A stretch of 64,000 nt of DNA from Panax quinquefolius (Eukaryota; Streptophyta; Magnoliopsida; Apiales; Araliaceae), in contig CM035162.1 of the NCBI GenBank assembly GCA_020205615.1, forward strand, positions 29,924,681-29,988,680, in the 5' to 3' direction. Below, piece after piece: positions 34,755 to 45,712 of the stretch; within the stretch, counting starts at the first letter, position 1, and every line of letters starts with the position of its first letter. The notes below the pieces were generated by a model, which had not been told where the DNA came from, made no database searches, and saw only the letters and a program-made list of their open reading frames with translations. The position numbers and the translations under genes are program-made.

Positions 34755-35300
34755 TAATAAATTCATCTTTGCACCACGGGCCAAAGATATTCATCAACAA
34801 TTCATCTTTACACTACAAAGCAAAGATATTCAACAACGTCATCTTTGCATTACAAGCCAAAGATATTCATCAATAATTCATCTTGCACTACAAAGCAAAG
34901 ATATTCAACAACAGTCATCTTTCATTACGAGCAAAAGATATTCATCAATAATTCATCTTTGCACTACCTGCCTAAAGATATTCAACAACAGTCATCTTTG
35001 CATTACAGCAAAAGATATTCATCAATAATTCATCTTTGCACCATCAAGCAAAGATATTCAACAACGGGTCATCTTTGCATTACAAGCCAAAGATATTCAT
35101 CAATAATTCATCTTTGCACCACAAATTTAAAGATATTCAACAAGTCATCTTTGCATTACTGAGCAAAAGATATTCATCAATAATTCATCTTTGCACCATC
35201 GGCTAAAGATATTCATCATTTGGTCATGTTCATTTTAAACACTGCTCATCTTTGCACTCACAGCCAAAGATATTCTTCGTAAATCATTCATCTTTGCATT
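34755..35300 (-). repeat. ~40-bp dimeric array in F 5' LTR
   Basis: About 14 units with the same alternation of caacaac...catctttgcatta and catcaataattcatctttgcac as the 3' copy. Confidence 0.8.
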
Positions 35301-35444
35301 GGTTTTATCCACGCCCAAAAAATACCTCAAAAATAATCATAGTGGTGTAAAATTCAAGAATGATCAAAACATGGATACAATCAAAGCTAGTATCCAGAAT
35401 AGATATTTTAGACGAAAAAGAAAAATTTTCATTTTTTGGTGAAT

Positions 35445-35645
35445 AGTCCAGATTCGTGAATATGTATACGTGAATAAGGCGTGATATCGTGAATAGTGCA
35501 GATACGTGAATAAGAATCTGACACCAAAAGATAGAAATTCCACAAAAAAACATCTTCACGCTTCGTGAATAAGTACTCGTGAATAAGAACTCGTGAATAG
35601 TAACTCATGAATAAGAATCGTGAATAGTAACTCATGAATAGTAAC
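35445..35645 (-). repeat. GTGAATAGTAAC minisatellite in F 5' LTR
   Basis: Clusters at 35450-35520 and 35570-35645; units vary between gtgaatagtaac and gtgaataagaac. Confidence 0.8.
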
Positions 35646-35919
35646 CCCTACATGAAAAAGTTCCAAATTTGATAAAAATTCCAACCAATATTTCAAAGAT
35701 AATGATATTGAAGAAATAATATCATCCGAGAAGAAAATAACATCCCTTACCTCGAAAGACAAGATTTCTAGTTGAAATAATTTGATATAAGGTCAAGGAA
35801 CTTGCACCGCCTAACAATACTCAAAGTATACTCAAAATACTCACAAGAATACGCCGATAATATAGAGAGAGAAGAGAGAAAACTTGTTTCGTGTGATTTT
35901 CAATTCTAACTTAGCCCTC

Positions 35920-35927
35920 TATTTATA
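35920..35927 (-). promoter_or_regulatory. TATA box of F 5' LTR
   Basis: TATTTATA on +, flanked by ttagccctc as in C at 8288. Confidence 0.6.
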
Positions 35928-37138
35928 GGAAAATGTTAAGCACGCTCAAGGCACTTAACTGCACCCTGATGGCTTTTACCGCTACTATTCCCACCCACTA
36001 CATTTGAAAATTCAATTGAGCACATTTCTCACCAACCAAAAGTGGGGCCCACCAATTCTAGAATTTTCCACCAAAATCATTTATAACCTAATTTTCAATC
36101 AATCACCTCTTAAAATTCATAACAAATTATACGCTCATTTTTAACGGCTCAAAATTTGTGAATATATACTCAACTTATATATGTATAATATATCCAAAAA
36201 TCCCAACGATCCAACTACGATTAAAAATTATAACTCACATAATAAAGTCAGTAAGAACATCGATTTGATCTTTTAATACCTACAATCCGACACAAAATAA
36301 TCGATAAAATACCTCAACATTAATTCCTTCATTTATAACCACATAAATAAATCCATCATTTATATCCACATCAAATAAATATTTCATTGTCATATAAATC
36401 AATAATTAATTATTCATAAATAATATTATAGAATCACAATAATGACAACCAGTGCGCTTCTGTGAAAGAGGGGCTTTCAATAAGAATTTCTCCTCATCTG
36501 GCGCCGCAATTAGTGACCAAACCTCCTCGATGTAACTTTCTAGACATTGCCAATAATGTTATCTAATAATATTATTCAAATAATATGAATTATTGATCCG
36601 ATAATGGAGATATCAAGTGCGTTGACAATTATTAACAACAATAATATAAAATATCAACGCATCAATTATTGAATCAATAAAATAAAATATTGAATAAAGA
36701 ATTATCGTAATAATTATCGAGTAGTGCCTTCACGTAAGAATCAATAATTCAAAAAATGTATGTAATACCGTGTGCTACATCGCGGCAACAACGCCAGATT
36801 ACTTTATTTTACCAACCGTATTCCAACAAATGTTAACCAGAACGATTACGTCGTTATTTATAAAAACTTAATTTTGTCGCTTTTTTTCATCCGATAAGTT
36901 ATTCTCATATGGGCCCACAAATAGGCTGCGCCATTGCATTTAATATTCCCGACGCAAAAAGAATATTCACATCACCAAACGAATATTCCTGACAATAATG
37001 AATACTTTATACTTCTCACAGTATTTTGAAAAAAAAAAATTTCATATATCACCCTTTAACTTTAACTTTTATCAATTTAACCATTTACCTGAAATAAAAA
37101 TTGAATACTTTTATTTCATAAAAATTCGTGGTCTTACA

Positions 37139-37143
37139 CATAT
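37139..37143. repeat. Target-site duplication of F, right copy
   Basis: catat, exact match to 29923-29927; E's leader resumes with ccctcaag. Confidence 0.9.
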
Positions 37144-37150
37144 CCCTCAA

Positions 37151-37162
37151 GATTGATATTAA
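37151..37162 (-). other. Degenerate primer binding site of E
   Basis: gattgatattaa aligns with gctttgatacca of D. It follows E's leader after the F insertion and precedes E's 5' LTR end at 37164. Confidence 0.6.
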
Positions 37163-37163
37163 T

Positions 37164-37705
37164 CATGACGCCCCAAAATAGGTATACATCACCTATTCCG
37201 AAGTCGCCAAATACACGGTAATAAAATTCAAATACAACTTAATTATACAAACAATGTAAAATACTTACAAAATATAATCTAAGAGTTTTTAATAAGAATA
37301 TTTTCATCTAGACAATATACAAACTCAATGGAGTCCTCATTACATTTATTATCACACTATTTAATAGAATAGTAAGGACTACTAATGCTATTATCCGGAT
37401 CGTCATCCGCTCCTCGATTAATTTCTTGCCACGCTCTCTCATTTTCAAGAAAACAATTGAAAGAAAGGGTGAGCTCAACTAGCCCAAGAAGAAATATTAT
37501 AACCAAGATAATGCGTAATAAATTATCATTTTTTTTTAACAAATGTTAAACCGATATAATATAACAACCATCAAGTTTAACCGCAATTTGAACAAGCAAT
37601 CCATTGTAAGAGTCAAGTAGAGAATAAAATCTACTATCTTTTATGATTTAAAAGGTTTTTTATCACTTTTATCGCTAATGAGAAAAAATGAACACATGCC
37701 AATAT
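37164..37705 (-). repeat. E 5' LTR fragment with 1.2-kb internal deletion
   Basis: 37164-37676 matches 21844-22336 of the complete LTR; 37677-37705 (aatgagaaaaaatgaacac and following) matches 23568-23596. About 1231 bases, including the TATA box and hairpin array, are missing between them. G begins at 37706. Confidence 0.8.
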
Positions 37706-38519
37706 TGTAAGACCCCAACTTTTATGAATAAAGAATAATTTTCTCAAATTATATTTTGAATATAATGGTATTGATTTGATATAATGTTATAGTTGTAGGT
37801 AATATTTATAAATTTTGCAAAGTACGCAAGTTGTTATATAATATTCGATCGGGTCTGGGGAATATTCGCTTTAACAGTGGAATATTCGCATAACCAAGAC
37901 AATCATCATTGGACCTCATTAACGGAATTATATCATTTGATCGAGAAAACGATAAAAATACTTTGTGAAAATAACTTTTTGAGGTGTTATCGTTAAAACC
38001 ATTGAACTACCCGTTAGTAAAAAGTACGAAGAATACGCCATTGTCAGACAATAGCAGCACCCAGATTGATTATCGATGCTTACGTGAGAAGTCACTCGCT
38101 TATACTCAATTATTACTCACAAGAATTGTCACGATCATATTTCTATATTATTGATTCAATTATTGTTACAAAGATCATCCGCGATTATATGATATATTAT
38201 TAAATCAATAATCGAGACTAAAGTTATTCATATTATTATTTGTAATATCGACAATGTTCTAAGTTTCACAATGAGAGAGGTTTCGTCACCTAATCATGCG
38301 CTGCCAATAAGAGAGAAATCCTTATCGAAAAGCCCTCTTCCCGGGAACGACCTAGCCGTTAAATATTGTGAATTATAATATTAATGATGAATAAGTTCGT
38401 GTTGATTAAAGATGAATTTTATAGTTCCATTCTCGTTGGACTTATTTGTGTTAAGATAATTGATGTCCTGGAGGATATATTGTTCAATGGGTATTCGGGA
38501 CACTTTTCGTGTTTCTGAG

Positions 38520-38612
38520 AGTTACTATTCACGAGTTACTATTCATGAGTTACTATTCACGAAGTTACTATTTATGAGTTACTATTCACGAAGTTACTAT
38601 TCACCCAGCTTA
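38520..38612 (+). repeat. TTACTATTCACGAG minisatellite in G 5' LTR
   Basis: Six to seven units of about 14-15 bp (gttactattcacga, gttactattcatga). It lies upstream of the TATA box, whereas in C and F the related units lie downstream of it. Confidence 0.85.
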
Positions 38613-38711
38613 GTATTCACTCTAGTATTGTGTATCTTAGTATTTGGGTACAATATTATTCCATGAGGAGATGTGCTAATTTTTTAATCATTTGTCGTCA
38701 AGATATAATAA

Positions 38712-38832
38712 TAAGTCAATATGGACTACTGGTGGAGTTATAATAGTAAATCAATATGGATCATTTGGTTTAAAGTTTTAATAAGTAAATCAAGATGGAC
38801 CGTTGTTTTAAGTTTTAATAAGTAAATCAATC
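38712..38832 (+). repeat. Repeated aatcaatatggacc motif in G U3
   Basis: Four spaced copies of agtaaatcaatatggaYc-like sequence with gttttaataagtaaatca between them, ending 45 bp before TATA. B carries one or two copies at the same place, and H/I carry the antisense form (gtattgatttacttt). Confidence 0.7.
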
Positions 38833-38874
38833 TCCGACCGCTTCATGAATTAGTTATTATTCATTCCATTTTCC

Positions 38875-38882
38875 TATAAAAA
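38875..38882 (+). promoter_or_regulatory. TATA box of G 5' LTR
   Basis: TATAAAAA, a changed form of TATAAATA, still followed by taagctcattccttcatt. Confidence 0.65.
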
Positions 38883-39039
38883 TAAGCTCATTCCTTCATT
38901 ATTTCTTACTTAATTCACCGAAAAACTAGAGAGAAAATTATAAAAGAACCTATAGAAAAGTATTCGCTACTTCCCATCAAGTTATATTCAGCTTTTACTT
39001 GCAGGGGTGTTATTTCCTTCTTTCATCTTAATGAAGAGA

Positions 39040-39440
39040 ACTTATGTTATTCCATTATTTATTATTCTCATTGAATAACTCAGATACGCTGCTACCCTAT
39101 ACATGGTGACATTCTTCTAATATTCCATTCTTTATTATTCTCGCTTAATATCCTCTGCTCGCATGCGCTTACGCCGACCGGGTTCCATCCTTTATTATTC
39201 GTTTTAATATCTTGTTCTGCGTTTACGCTACGGACCGGGTTCCATCCGTTATTATTCGCCGGAATATCTTGTCGTGGGTATGCGTTTACGCTTTTAATTC
39301 GGGTTCCATCTTTTATTATTCGTTGGAATATCCCGCTCTGCGCGTTTTTTTTAACTGGTTTCGTTATTTATTATTCGTTGAATAACTCTCGCTATGCGAT
39401 ATATCGCATTTACGGTGATTTCTTTTGTTATTACATTCTT
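39040..39440 (+). repeat. Hairpin array in G 5' LTR
   Basis: ttattcca...ttgaataac-type units, more degenerate than in B. The tgg of TGGAATAA is often lost, so pairing is weaker here. Confidence 0.6.
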
Positions 39441-40465
39441 TACTATACTCACCAAGTTAAAACTTTTGACTTTATACCCATGAAATTAGTGGAATATCTT
39501 TGATATTCAAGGCTTCATCCAAAGATCTTTTCATGAAAATATTCTTCGAGCATTCTTGAATTTTACTCACAAAGCAAAGATCATGTCGACAATTGGACGT
39601 TATCGCCTTAGATAAATTAATTTTGAACTTGTTTTATCAATTCTATATCATTGTCATCATCCTCATGTTTATATTTCATTGAAAGTTATATGTGGGCCTC
39701 AAAGTGCATGGGGATGGACTTGGTATGATTATGACTGTGATTATTCTTGGTAATCATGACCGTAATGTTACAAATGATGTGATAAAAGTCCTCTCATTGG
39801 CCCGTAGAGTGCATTGATGGATGTTGTTGGCATGATCATTTGACCATTAATGAATACACAAATATTCTTCGCCCAGAAAGGTATGGATAATTGTGGTCGG
39901 ATACTAAAGAATATCCTCGCCAGAAAAGTGCAGGGTGATTCGATGATGTGGATTATTTATTGTCGAGTCCCAAACGATAAAAGTGATGAAAACCTTTAAA
40001 TCATAAAAGATTGTAGATTTCATTCTCTACTGACTTTTTTAATGGATCGCTTTTGTTTACCGCAGTAGCTTAAACTTGATATTTATTATATTTTATCGCT
40101 TAATATTGTCAAGGCTAACGATAAATTATTTCAGATTATCTTAGTCATAATATTTCATCGGGCTAGTTGAGCTCACCCTTTCTTTCACCGTTTCTTCTAA
40201 AATGAGAACGTAATGGACTAATGGGGACACAGAGTGATGATCCTAGATGGTGCATTAATAGTCCCTCACTATTCGTGAAATAAGGTGATAATAATTGTAA
40301 TGAGGACTCCTTTCGAGTTTGTATAATCTCTAAGAGACAATATTTGTATTCAAACTCACAGATTTATGTTTTGTCGATTGCGATATTTATATTTGTATTC
40401 AATTTGCATCATGTATCTCAAGCACTCAAGATGGGTGATGATACCTAATTTGGGGCGCCACAGCT

Positions 40466-40477
40466 TGGTATCGTGAG
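40466..40477 (+). other. Primer binding site of G
   Basis: TGGTATCGTGAG; degenerate at its 3' half compared with A. Confidence 0.7.
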
Positions 40478-40648
40478 CTAGTGGATATGATCCCCTGCCA
40501 AGATGTGAGAATAGAACAGAGGGAGAGACGGGGAATTTCTTCGCTAGATGACCTACCTAAGTTTTTTTTTGGTATTTAATTAGCTCACGTAATATAGGGA
40601 TAATATGTTACATGTCAATTAACCTTTGTTTTCAGGCAAGATTTGAAA

Positions 40649-41739
40649 ATGACATCCTGTAATCTTGAGAATAAGAATGGAGCACAAAGCGATCATTGAC
40701 TCACCACATAATCGTGGATAATAATGTATCGTGAAGGCAACAATCCTCATGCAAACAACAACACCGACCAAATAATGAATGATGGAGCGTCAGAGGCTTT
40801 ATGCAATTCATGCAACAAAGAAAGTAGAGCTCTTGTCCACAATGTAGGTGGAATATCGAAACTCTCTTGACGGCCACCGCTAAACAGCTTCAAGGAGTCG
40901 GGACCACCGGAGTTTATTGGAGAGCCAAAACCACTAAAGGCTGAAGCATGGATAAAGCAGATCACCAAGATATTTGATGTCTGGGATGTCTCGATGAGCA
41001 AAAGGTTCACTTTGCCGCCTTTTATGTTATGCAGGAGAGGTGACATCGTGGGAATTCCAGAAACGACTCAACTCCGCCCAGATGAAGATGTCTTGGGGAA
41101 AAGTTCCAAGAACTATTCACCGACAAGTACTTTTCCGAAAGTATTCACCATATAAAAGAGGTAGAATTCATCGATCGAGCAAAATAATATGACCGTGTCG
41201 CAAAGATGAAGCCAAATTTACAGAGTTGTCGGTATTGCATCCCATTTAGTGGATAATGAGGAGCCGAATGACGCTAATGTTTTTTGCAAGGGGTTAGAAA
41301 CTCGAGATACGCCAACATCTTATTTCTCATAAACCGTGGTTTATATTAGGATGTTGTCAAATAGGGCTCATTAGTGGATAACGATAACGAGTCAACGCAA
41401 CCAAAGAAGAGAGAGTCATCAAGGGGGAGACAACAAGCGTGGAGGAATCAACAAAAGCCGAATGGTTACCACTTCGTTGGTAATCAAGGCCAAACCAATA
41501 AGAATGGACATTTCAAGAAGAGGAGATTCAACAATGATGGAAGGACGCCAAGACCAAAGACCCGTTGTTAAGGAAGGAGAACGACCACCTATCATATGCT
41601 TCAAATGCGGAGGGAGGACACATCAATCCAAATCTGCACGATGTCCGTCAAAGCATGTTATAATTATGGAAAGAAGGTCACTACTTCTAATTTTGTCATT
41701 CATCAAGACAAGTTCAAGTTTAGGATGGAGGCACCAAAG
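40649..41739 (+). pseudogene. gag: G gag pseudogene
   Basis: The start ATG at 40649 (ATGACATCCTGT) is in the conserved leader context. The core is legible in pieces (FKE..GPPEFIGEPKPLKAEAWIKQITKIFD at 40890-40980; MSWGK.FQEL near 41090) but frames change every few dozen codons. The basic linker and first zinc knuckle (ICFKCGG) lie at about 41420-41640. The second knuckle has CYNYG, so the second cysteine is lost as in A. Heavily decayed. Confidence 0.82.
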
Positions 41740-43302
41740 GTCATTCCCGTAAAAGTCAAAGTCGGTAGTAAAGGAGAGGAGGCGTTGTTGTGACCTCCCA
41801 GAAATCAAGGAACCCGAATGAGGTAATCACGGTAAGCTTATCATAAACTCTAAATAAGTCTATACTTTATTTGATACCGGTTCTACCCATTCTTTTATTT
41901 ATCCTACTTATTTCAACGATTAAATTTGACCCGAGAAATTAGACTTTGACTTATCTCGTGAAAACTCCTTCGGGAGAAACCTTCATTACATCCACCGGTT
42001 ATAAGTCTTGTTTGGTTCAAATCGATAACCGCACATTACCCGTCAATCTTATTTCTTTAAAATACTTGCGTTTGACGTAATTTGTGGATCGATTCGTTAA
42101 CTACTCATCATGCAAAAATTGATTGTTTTCGTAAGGTTGTTAGTTTTCATATTCCTAATCAAACTATTATGCGAATTCAAGTGACCAAACAATTAAAATC
42201 AATCACGGCCATTTCAAGCCATTAAGCTATTCGCTTATTGAAAAACGTGTCAAGCTTTCTTAGCTCATGTCACGATTTAAACAAAAATACGCCGGGCTTT
42301 TGAACGATATTTCTATCATAATAAATTTCCCGACGATTCCCTCAAGAACTTCTCTGCCTACCCTGAAAGCGTGAAATTGAATTTTGTATCGACCTTGAAC
42401 TCGTACAAAACACATTTCCAAAGCCCCATATCGAATGGGGCTCCTATGAACTTCAGGAGTTAAAGACCCAATTCGCAGTAAATTGTTAGACATTGGTTTC
42501 ATTCGCCCCAAGACGTCTCCTCGGGGTGCTCCCTGCTCTATTCGTGAAGAAGAAAGATGGGAGTACGCGATTCAGTATTGATTATCTGGAGTTGAATCAT
42601 GTCACCAAAAAAAAAGGTACCCATCGCCACGTATTGATGACCTGCTTCACCAACGGTTGCAAGGAGCCAAATTCTTTTCAAAGATCGATCTTCGTTCTAA
42701 TATCACCAATCAAGATTTAACCGATGACATTCCAAAGACTGGCTTTAGAATCCCCAGACGGGCATTATGAATTCTAGTCATATCCTTCTTGATTCGACTA
42801 ATGCCCTCCGCTTTCATGGATATGATGAACCAGTATTCAAGGAATATTTCGATCACTTTGTGGTCGCTCTTTATTGATGACATCCTTATTTATTCCAAAA
42901 GCCGTGAAGATCATGAGTAAACACTTTGAGGTCGACACTCCAAAAGCTTCGTGAATACAAGCTTTATGCCAAGTCAAGAAATGCGAGTTCGGGCCGAGGA
43001 AGTAGCATTCCTTAGGCACGTAGTATCAAGTCATGGAATATCTATCGACTTAAAAAGATCAAGCTATTCAAAGTCGGGAGCAACCTAAATTAGTGATCAA
43101 GTACGTAGCTTTCTCGCTTTAGCCGGTTATTATCGGAGATTCATGGAAGGATTTTTTCTAATCGCTACTCCATTAACTCAAATTGACTCGAAAAGATACA
43201 AAGTTCTATTGGAGAAAAAGAATGTGAGAAGAGTTTTCAAGAACTCAAGAGAGACTCATTTCAAGACTGCTCGACAATACCATCCTGCTTTGGAGGATTT
43301 GT
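41740..43302 (+). pseudogene. pol: G pol pseudogene, 5' part (protease-RT-start of RNase H)
   Basis: Protease has FDTGSTHSF with DTG at 41873. RT begins near 42300 (frameshifted N...FPD..P) and has the [16 protein letters not shown] block at 42545-42610. The catalytic box FIDDIL at 42870-42887 has both aspartates intact, unlike A and E. It reads on through LAGYYRRF (about 43120-43150) to GGFV at 43300, where H interrupts it. Frameshifts are frequent. Confidence 0.83.
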
Positions 43303-44963
43303 TGTAACGCCCCCAAAATTAGGTATACGTCACCCATCTTGGGTCGCCACTTACATGGTACATAAATTCAAATACAACTTACTAACCTAACTGCCAGGTA
43401 TAATATTTATATAAACCGTGAGTTTGAATACAAATATCGCTTCACTAGATATTATACAAACTCAAAAGGAGTCCTCATTATAATTATTATCACACTATTT
43501 CACTGTAATAGTGAGGACTACTAATGCTATCTTCGGACCATCACTCGCTTCCGACTCGTCCCAAATATGTTCTCATTTCAAGAGAACAAATGAAAGAAAG
43601 GGTGAGCTCAACTAGCCCAAGAAGAAATATTACGACTAAGATAATGCGTAATAAATTATCATTAGCCTTCAACAAAGAAAGTTAAACCGATAAAATACAA
43701 TAGACAACCGCTTTAATCATAATGAATATGTAATCCATTAAAAGAGTCAAGTAGAGAATAAAGTCTACTATCTTTTAGGTTTTAAAAGGTTTTCATCAAT
43801 TTTTATCACTGAGACAAATTTTAATAAATAAACCACCACATCTAATCATCCCTGCATCTACTGGCCAAGGATTTTCATCAAATTATCAATGGTCATGACT
43901 ATACCGAATCACCCCCGTCATAATCATACCAAAAACTATCCATCATCAGACATTACATAAGCCACCGAGGACTTTTTGTCACATCATTTATATCAAGTCA
44001 TGATTATACCGAATGATCCCGGGTCATAATCATACTAAGTTCATCTACGCACGTAAGCCAAAGATAACATAATATATCATGAGGATGATGACAATGATAT
44101 AATAATTCAATAAAACAAGTTCAAGAATTATTTAATCCATGAATTATTAACGCCCAAATTGTCAACATGATATCGTTTTTTGAGAGTAAAATTCAAGAAT
44201 GATCGTAAGAATATTTCCATGAAAAGATATCGGATGAAACGCAAATATCAAGGATATTCCACTAATTTCATGGAGTATAAGTCAAAGTTTTAACCAACCG
44301 GGTATAATAAAGAATGGAATAACAAAAGAAATCACCACGCACGCAGATTGCAGACAGACAAAGTTATTCCAATGTAATAATAATAACGAAACCAGTGTCG
44401 TGAAATTCACCCGATGAGGATGTTCCAATGTAATAATAAAGATGGAACTGATCCCAGTAAAACACATGATAGATATTCCAACAGAATGATAAAGACGAAC
44501 GAACCAGTCCTGTAAAACACATGCATGTGATGTTCCAACAGAATAATAAAGATTTTAACCAGTCCTGTAAAACACATGCATGTGATGTTCCAAATGTAAT
44601 AATAGAAGAATGTCACCAAGTATAGGTAAATCATGAGATACAAAAGTTATTCCAATGTAATAAATAAGAATGGAATAACATAAGGATTTCACCAAGTATA
44701 GGTATGCCAGATATGCAAGTTATGTATAGGTATACCACTTTTACAAAAGTTATTCCAATGTAATAATAATGAATGGAATAATGTAAGTTCTTCAAGAAGA
44801 AAAGAATAACACCCTCACCGTGAAAAGAACTCAATACAAAAGTAAAGTGAAGAAGCAAAAGAATAATACTTCTTCTTTTCTATAATTTTCTCTATACTTT
44901 TCTCTATAATTTCTCTCTAGAGTTTCAATGAATTCGTAAGAAAATAATGAAGGAATGAGCTTC

Positions 44964-44971
44964 TATTTATA
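44964..44971 (-). promoter_or_regulatory. TATA box of H 3' LTR
   Basis: TATTTATA on +, next to aaggaatgagcttc. Confidence 0.7.
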
Positions 44972-45099
44972 GAAAATGGAATGCATAAGAATTAATCCAT
45001 GAACTATCCAGTATTGATTTACTTTAACTGACTATCCATATTTAAAGAAAAATCTTTTAAATAAAATATAATATATTCTATTATATATAAAACATTTTA

Positions 45100-45170
45100 C
45101 TATGCAAACACTACGCAATACTATAAAAACACTATGCAAAACACTACGCAACACTATGCATAATAAAATA
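45100..45170 (-). repeat. ACTATGCAA short tandem repeat in U3 of H
   Basis: Five to six copies of actatgcaa / actacgcaa at 10-13 bp spacing; homologous runs at 51248-51310 (H 5' LTR) and 58050-58110 (I), and in sense as gcatagt in B. Confidence 0.75.
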
Positions 45171-45699
45171 TAATATATTCTATTTATGTAATAACTTTAA
45201 TAAAGTATTCTATTTTATATAAAGATGTTTCGCTTTTATTACGTTAATAATACTTAATAAAACAAAACGTCATTATCGCTATAATAATTCATATTATTAA
45301 TCGACAATAATGGAATCAAACCGAGTGACTTCTCACATAAGCATCAATAATCAATACCGTATGCTACTACGCAACCACACGACATCGTATTTTTTACTAC
45401 CGAAAGTAGTTCAACAAAGATCAACCAGAAACTTCCGCCGTTATTTTAATAAAATATTTTTGTCGCTTTTCAATCCGACAATAATTCGGTTAGGGTCCAC
45501 CAATGATTGAGTCGTCAGTATTTAATATTCTCGCTAAACCCAATATTCCCTAACCAATCAATATAATATAACCACTCAGATACTTTGCAAAATTTATAAA
45601 TACTACCCACAACTATAATATTATCTTAAATTCACACCATAATATAAAAAATTATTTCGGATAAAATTTAAATCTTTATTGATAAAATCTGGTCTCACA

Positions 45700-45712
45700 A
45701 TCTCCTCCTTAT
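45700..45712 (-). other. Polypurine tract of H
   Basis: atctcctccttat on +, ATAAGGAGGAGAT in sense; identical to F's tract. Confidence 0.85.

Larger units (their letters stand above)
29928..37138 (-). mobile_element. Element F: non-autonomous element of two 3.44-kb LTRs and 324 bp
   Basis: LTRs at 29928-33369 and 33694-37138 (3442 and 3445 bp), both bounded by TGTAACGCCCCC and GGTCTTACA. Between them lie only a polypurine tract, a scrap of pol end, a leader fragment and a primer binding site. A perfect 5-bp target duplication (catat) shows it inserted as a unit of 7211 bp. It encodes nothing recognisable and would need proteins from a relative such as E. Confidence 0.92.
33694..37138 (-). 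repeat. F 5' LTR
   Basis: Same architecture as the 3' copy: F-specific block 33890-34330, ~40-bp array 34755-35300 (about 14 units), minisatellite 35445-35645, TATA, then U3 to GGTCTTACA at 37138. It differs from the 3' LTR by many short indels. Confidence 0.9.
20067..37705 (-). mobile_element. D/E: antisense tandem LTR-internal-LTR-internal-LTR structure
   Basis: Read on the - strand: E 5' LTR fragment (37705-37164), E primer site, [F insertion], E gag, E pol, polypurine tract, complete LTR (25119-21844), a second primer site, D gag, then a truncated LTR (20775-20067). One LTR is thus shared by two internal regions. Such three-LTR tandems are expected from unequal recombination between LTRs of same-family copies. 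The left flank is tatga (20062-20066); the right flank is not visible. Confidence 0.75.
37706..40462 (+). repeat. G 5' LTR (2757 bp)
   Basis: TGTAAGACCCCAAC to GGGGCGCCACA. U3 has the gaggtttcgtcacctaatc block (38278), a ttactattcacgag minisatellite (38520-38612) and repeated aatatggac motifs (38715-38830), then TATA. The hairpin array is at 39040-39440 and the tatgattatg / tagtgcat region at 39690-39930. Confidence 0.87.
43303..45699 (-). repeat. H 3' LTR (2397 bp)
   Basis: TGTAACGCCCCC to GGTCTCACA. B-type in content: U3 with tatgcaaacactacgcaat repeats (45100-45170), TATA, hairpin array 44305-44775 with cctgtaaaacacatgcatgtgatgttcc spacers, and U5 containing gttttaaaaggttttcatc and gagctcaactagccca. 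Confidence 0.87.

Noticed and set aside
43298..43302. tttgt as a target-site duplication of H
   Set aside because: The right side is rearranged (tacttcatc), so no convincing partner exists; insertion was instead placed by continuity of G pol.
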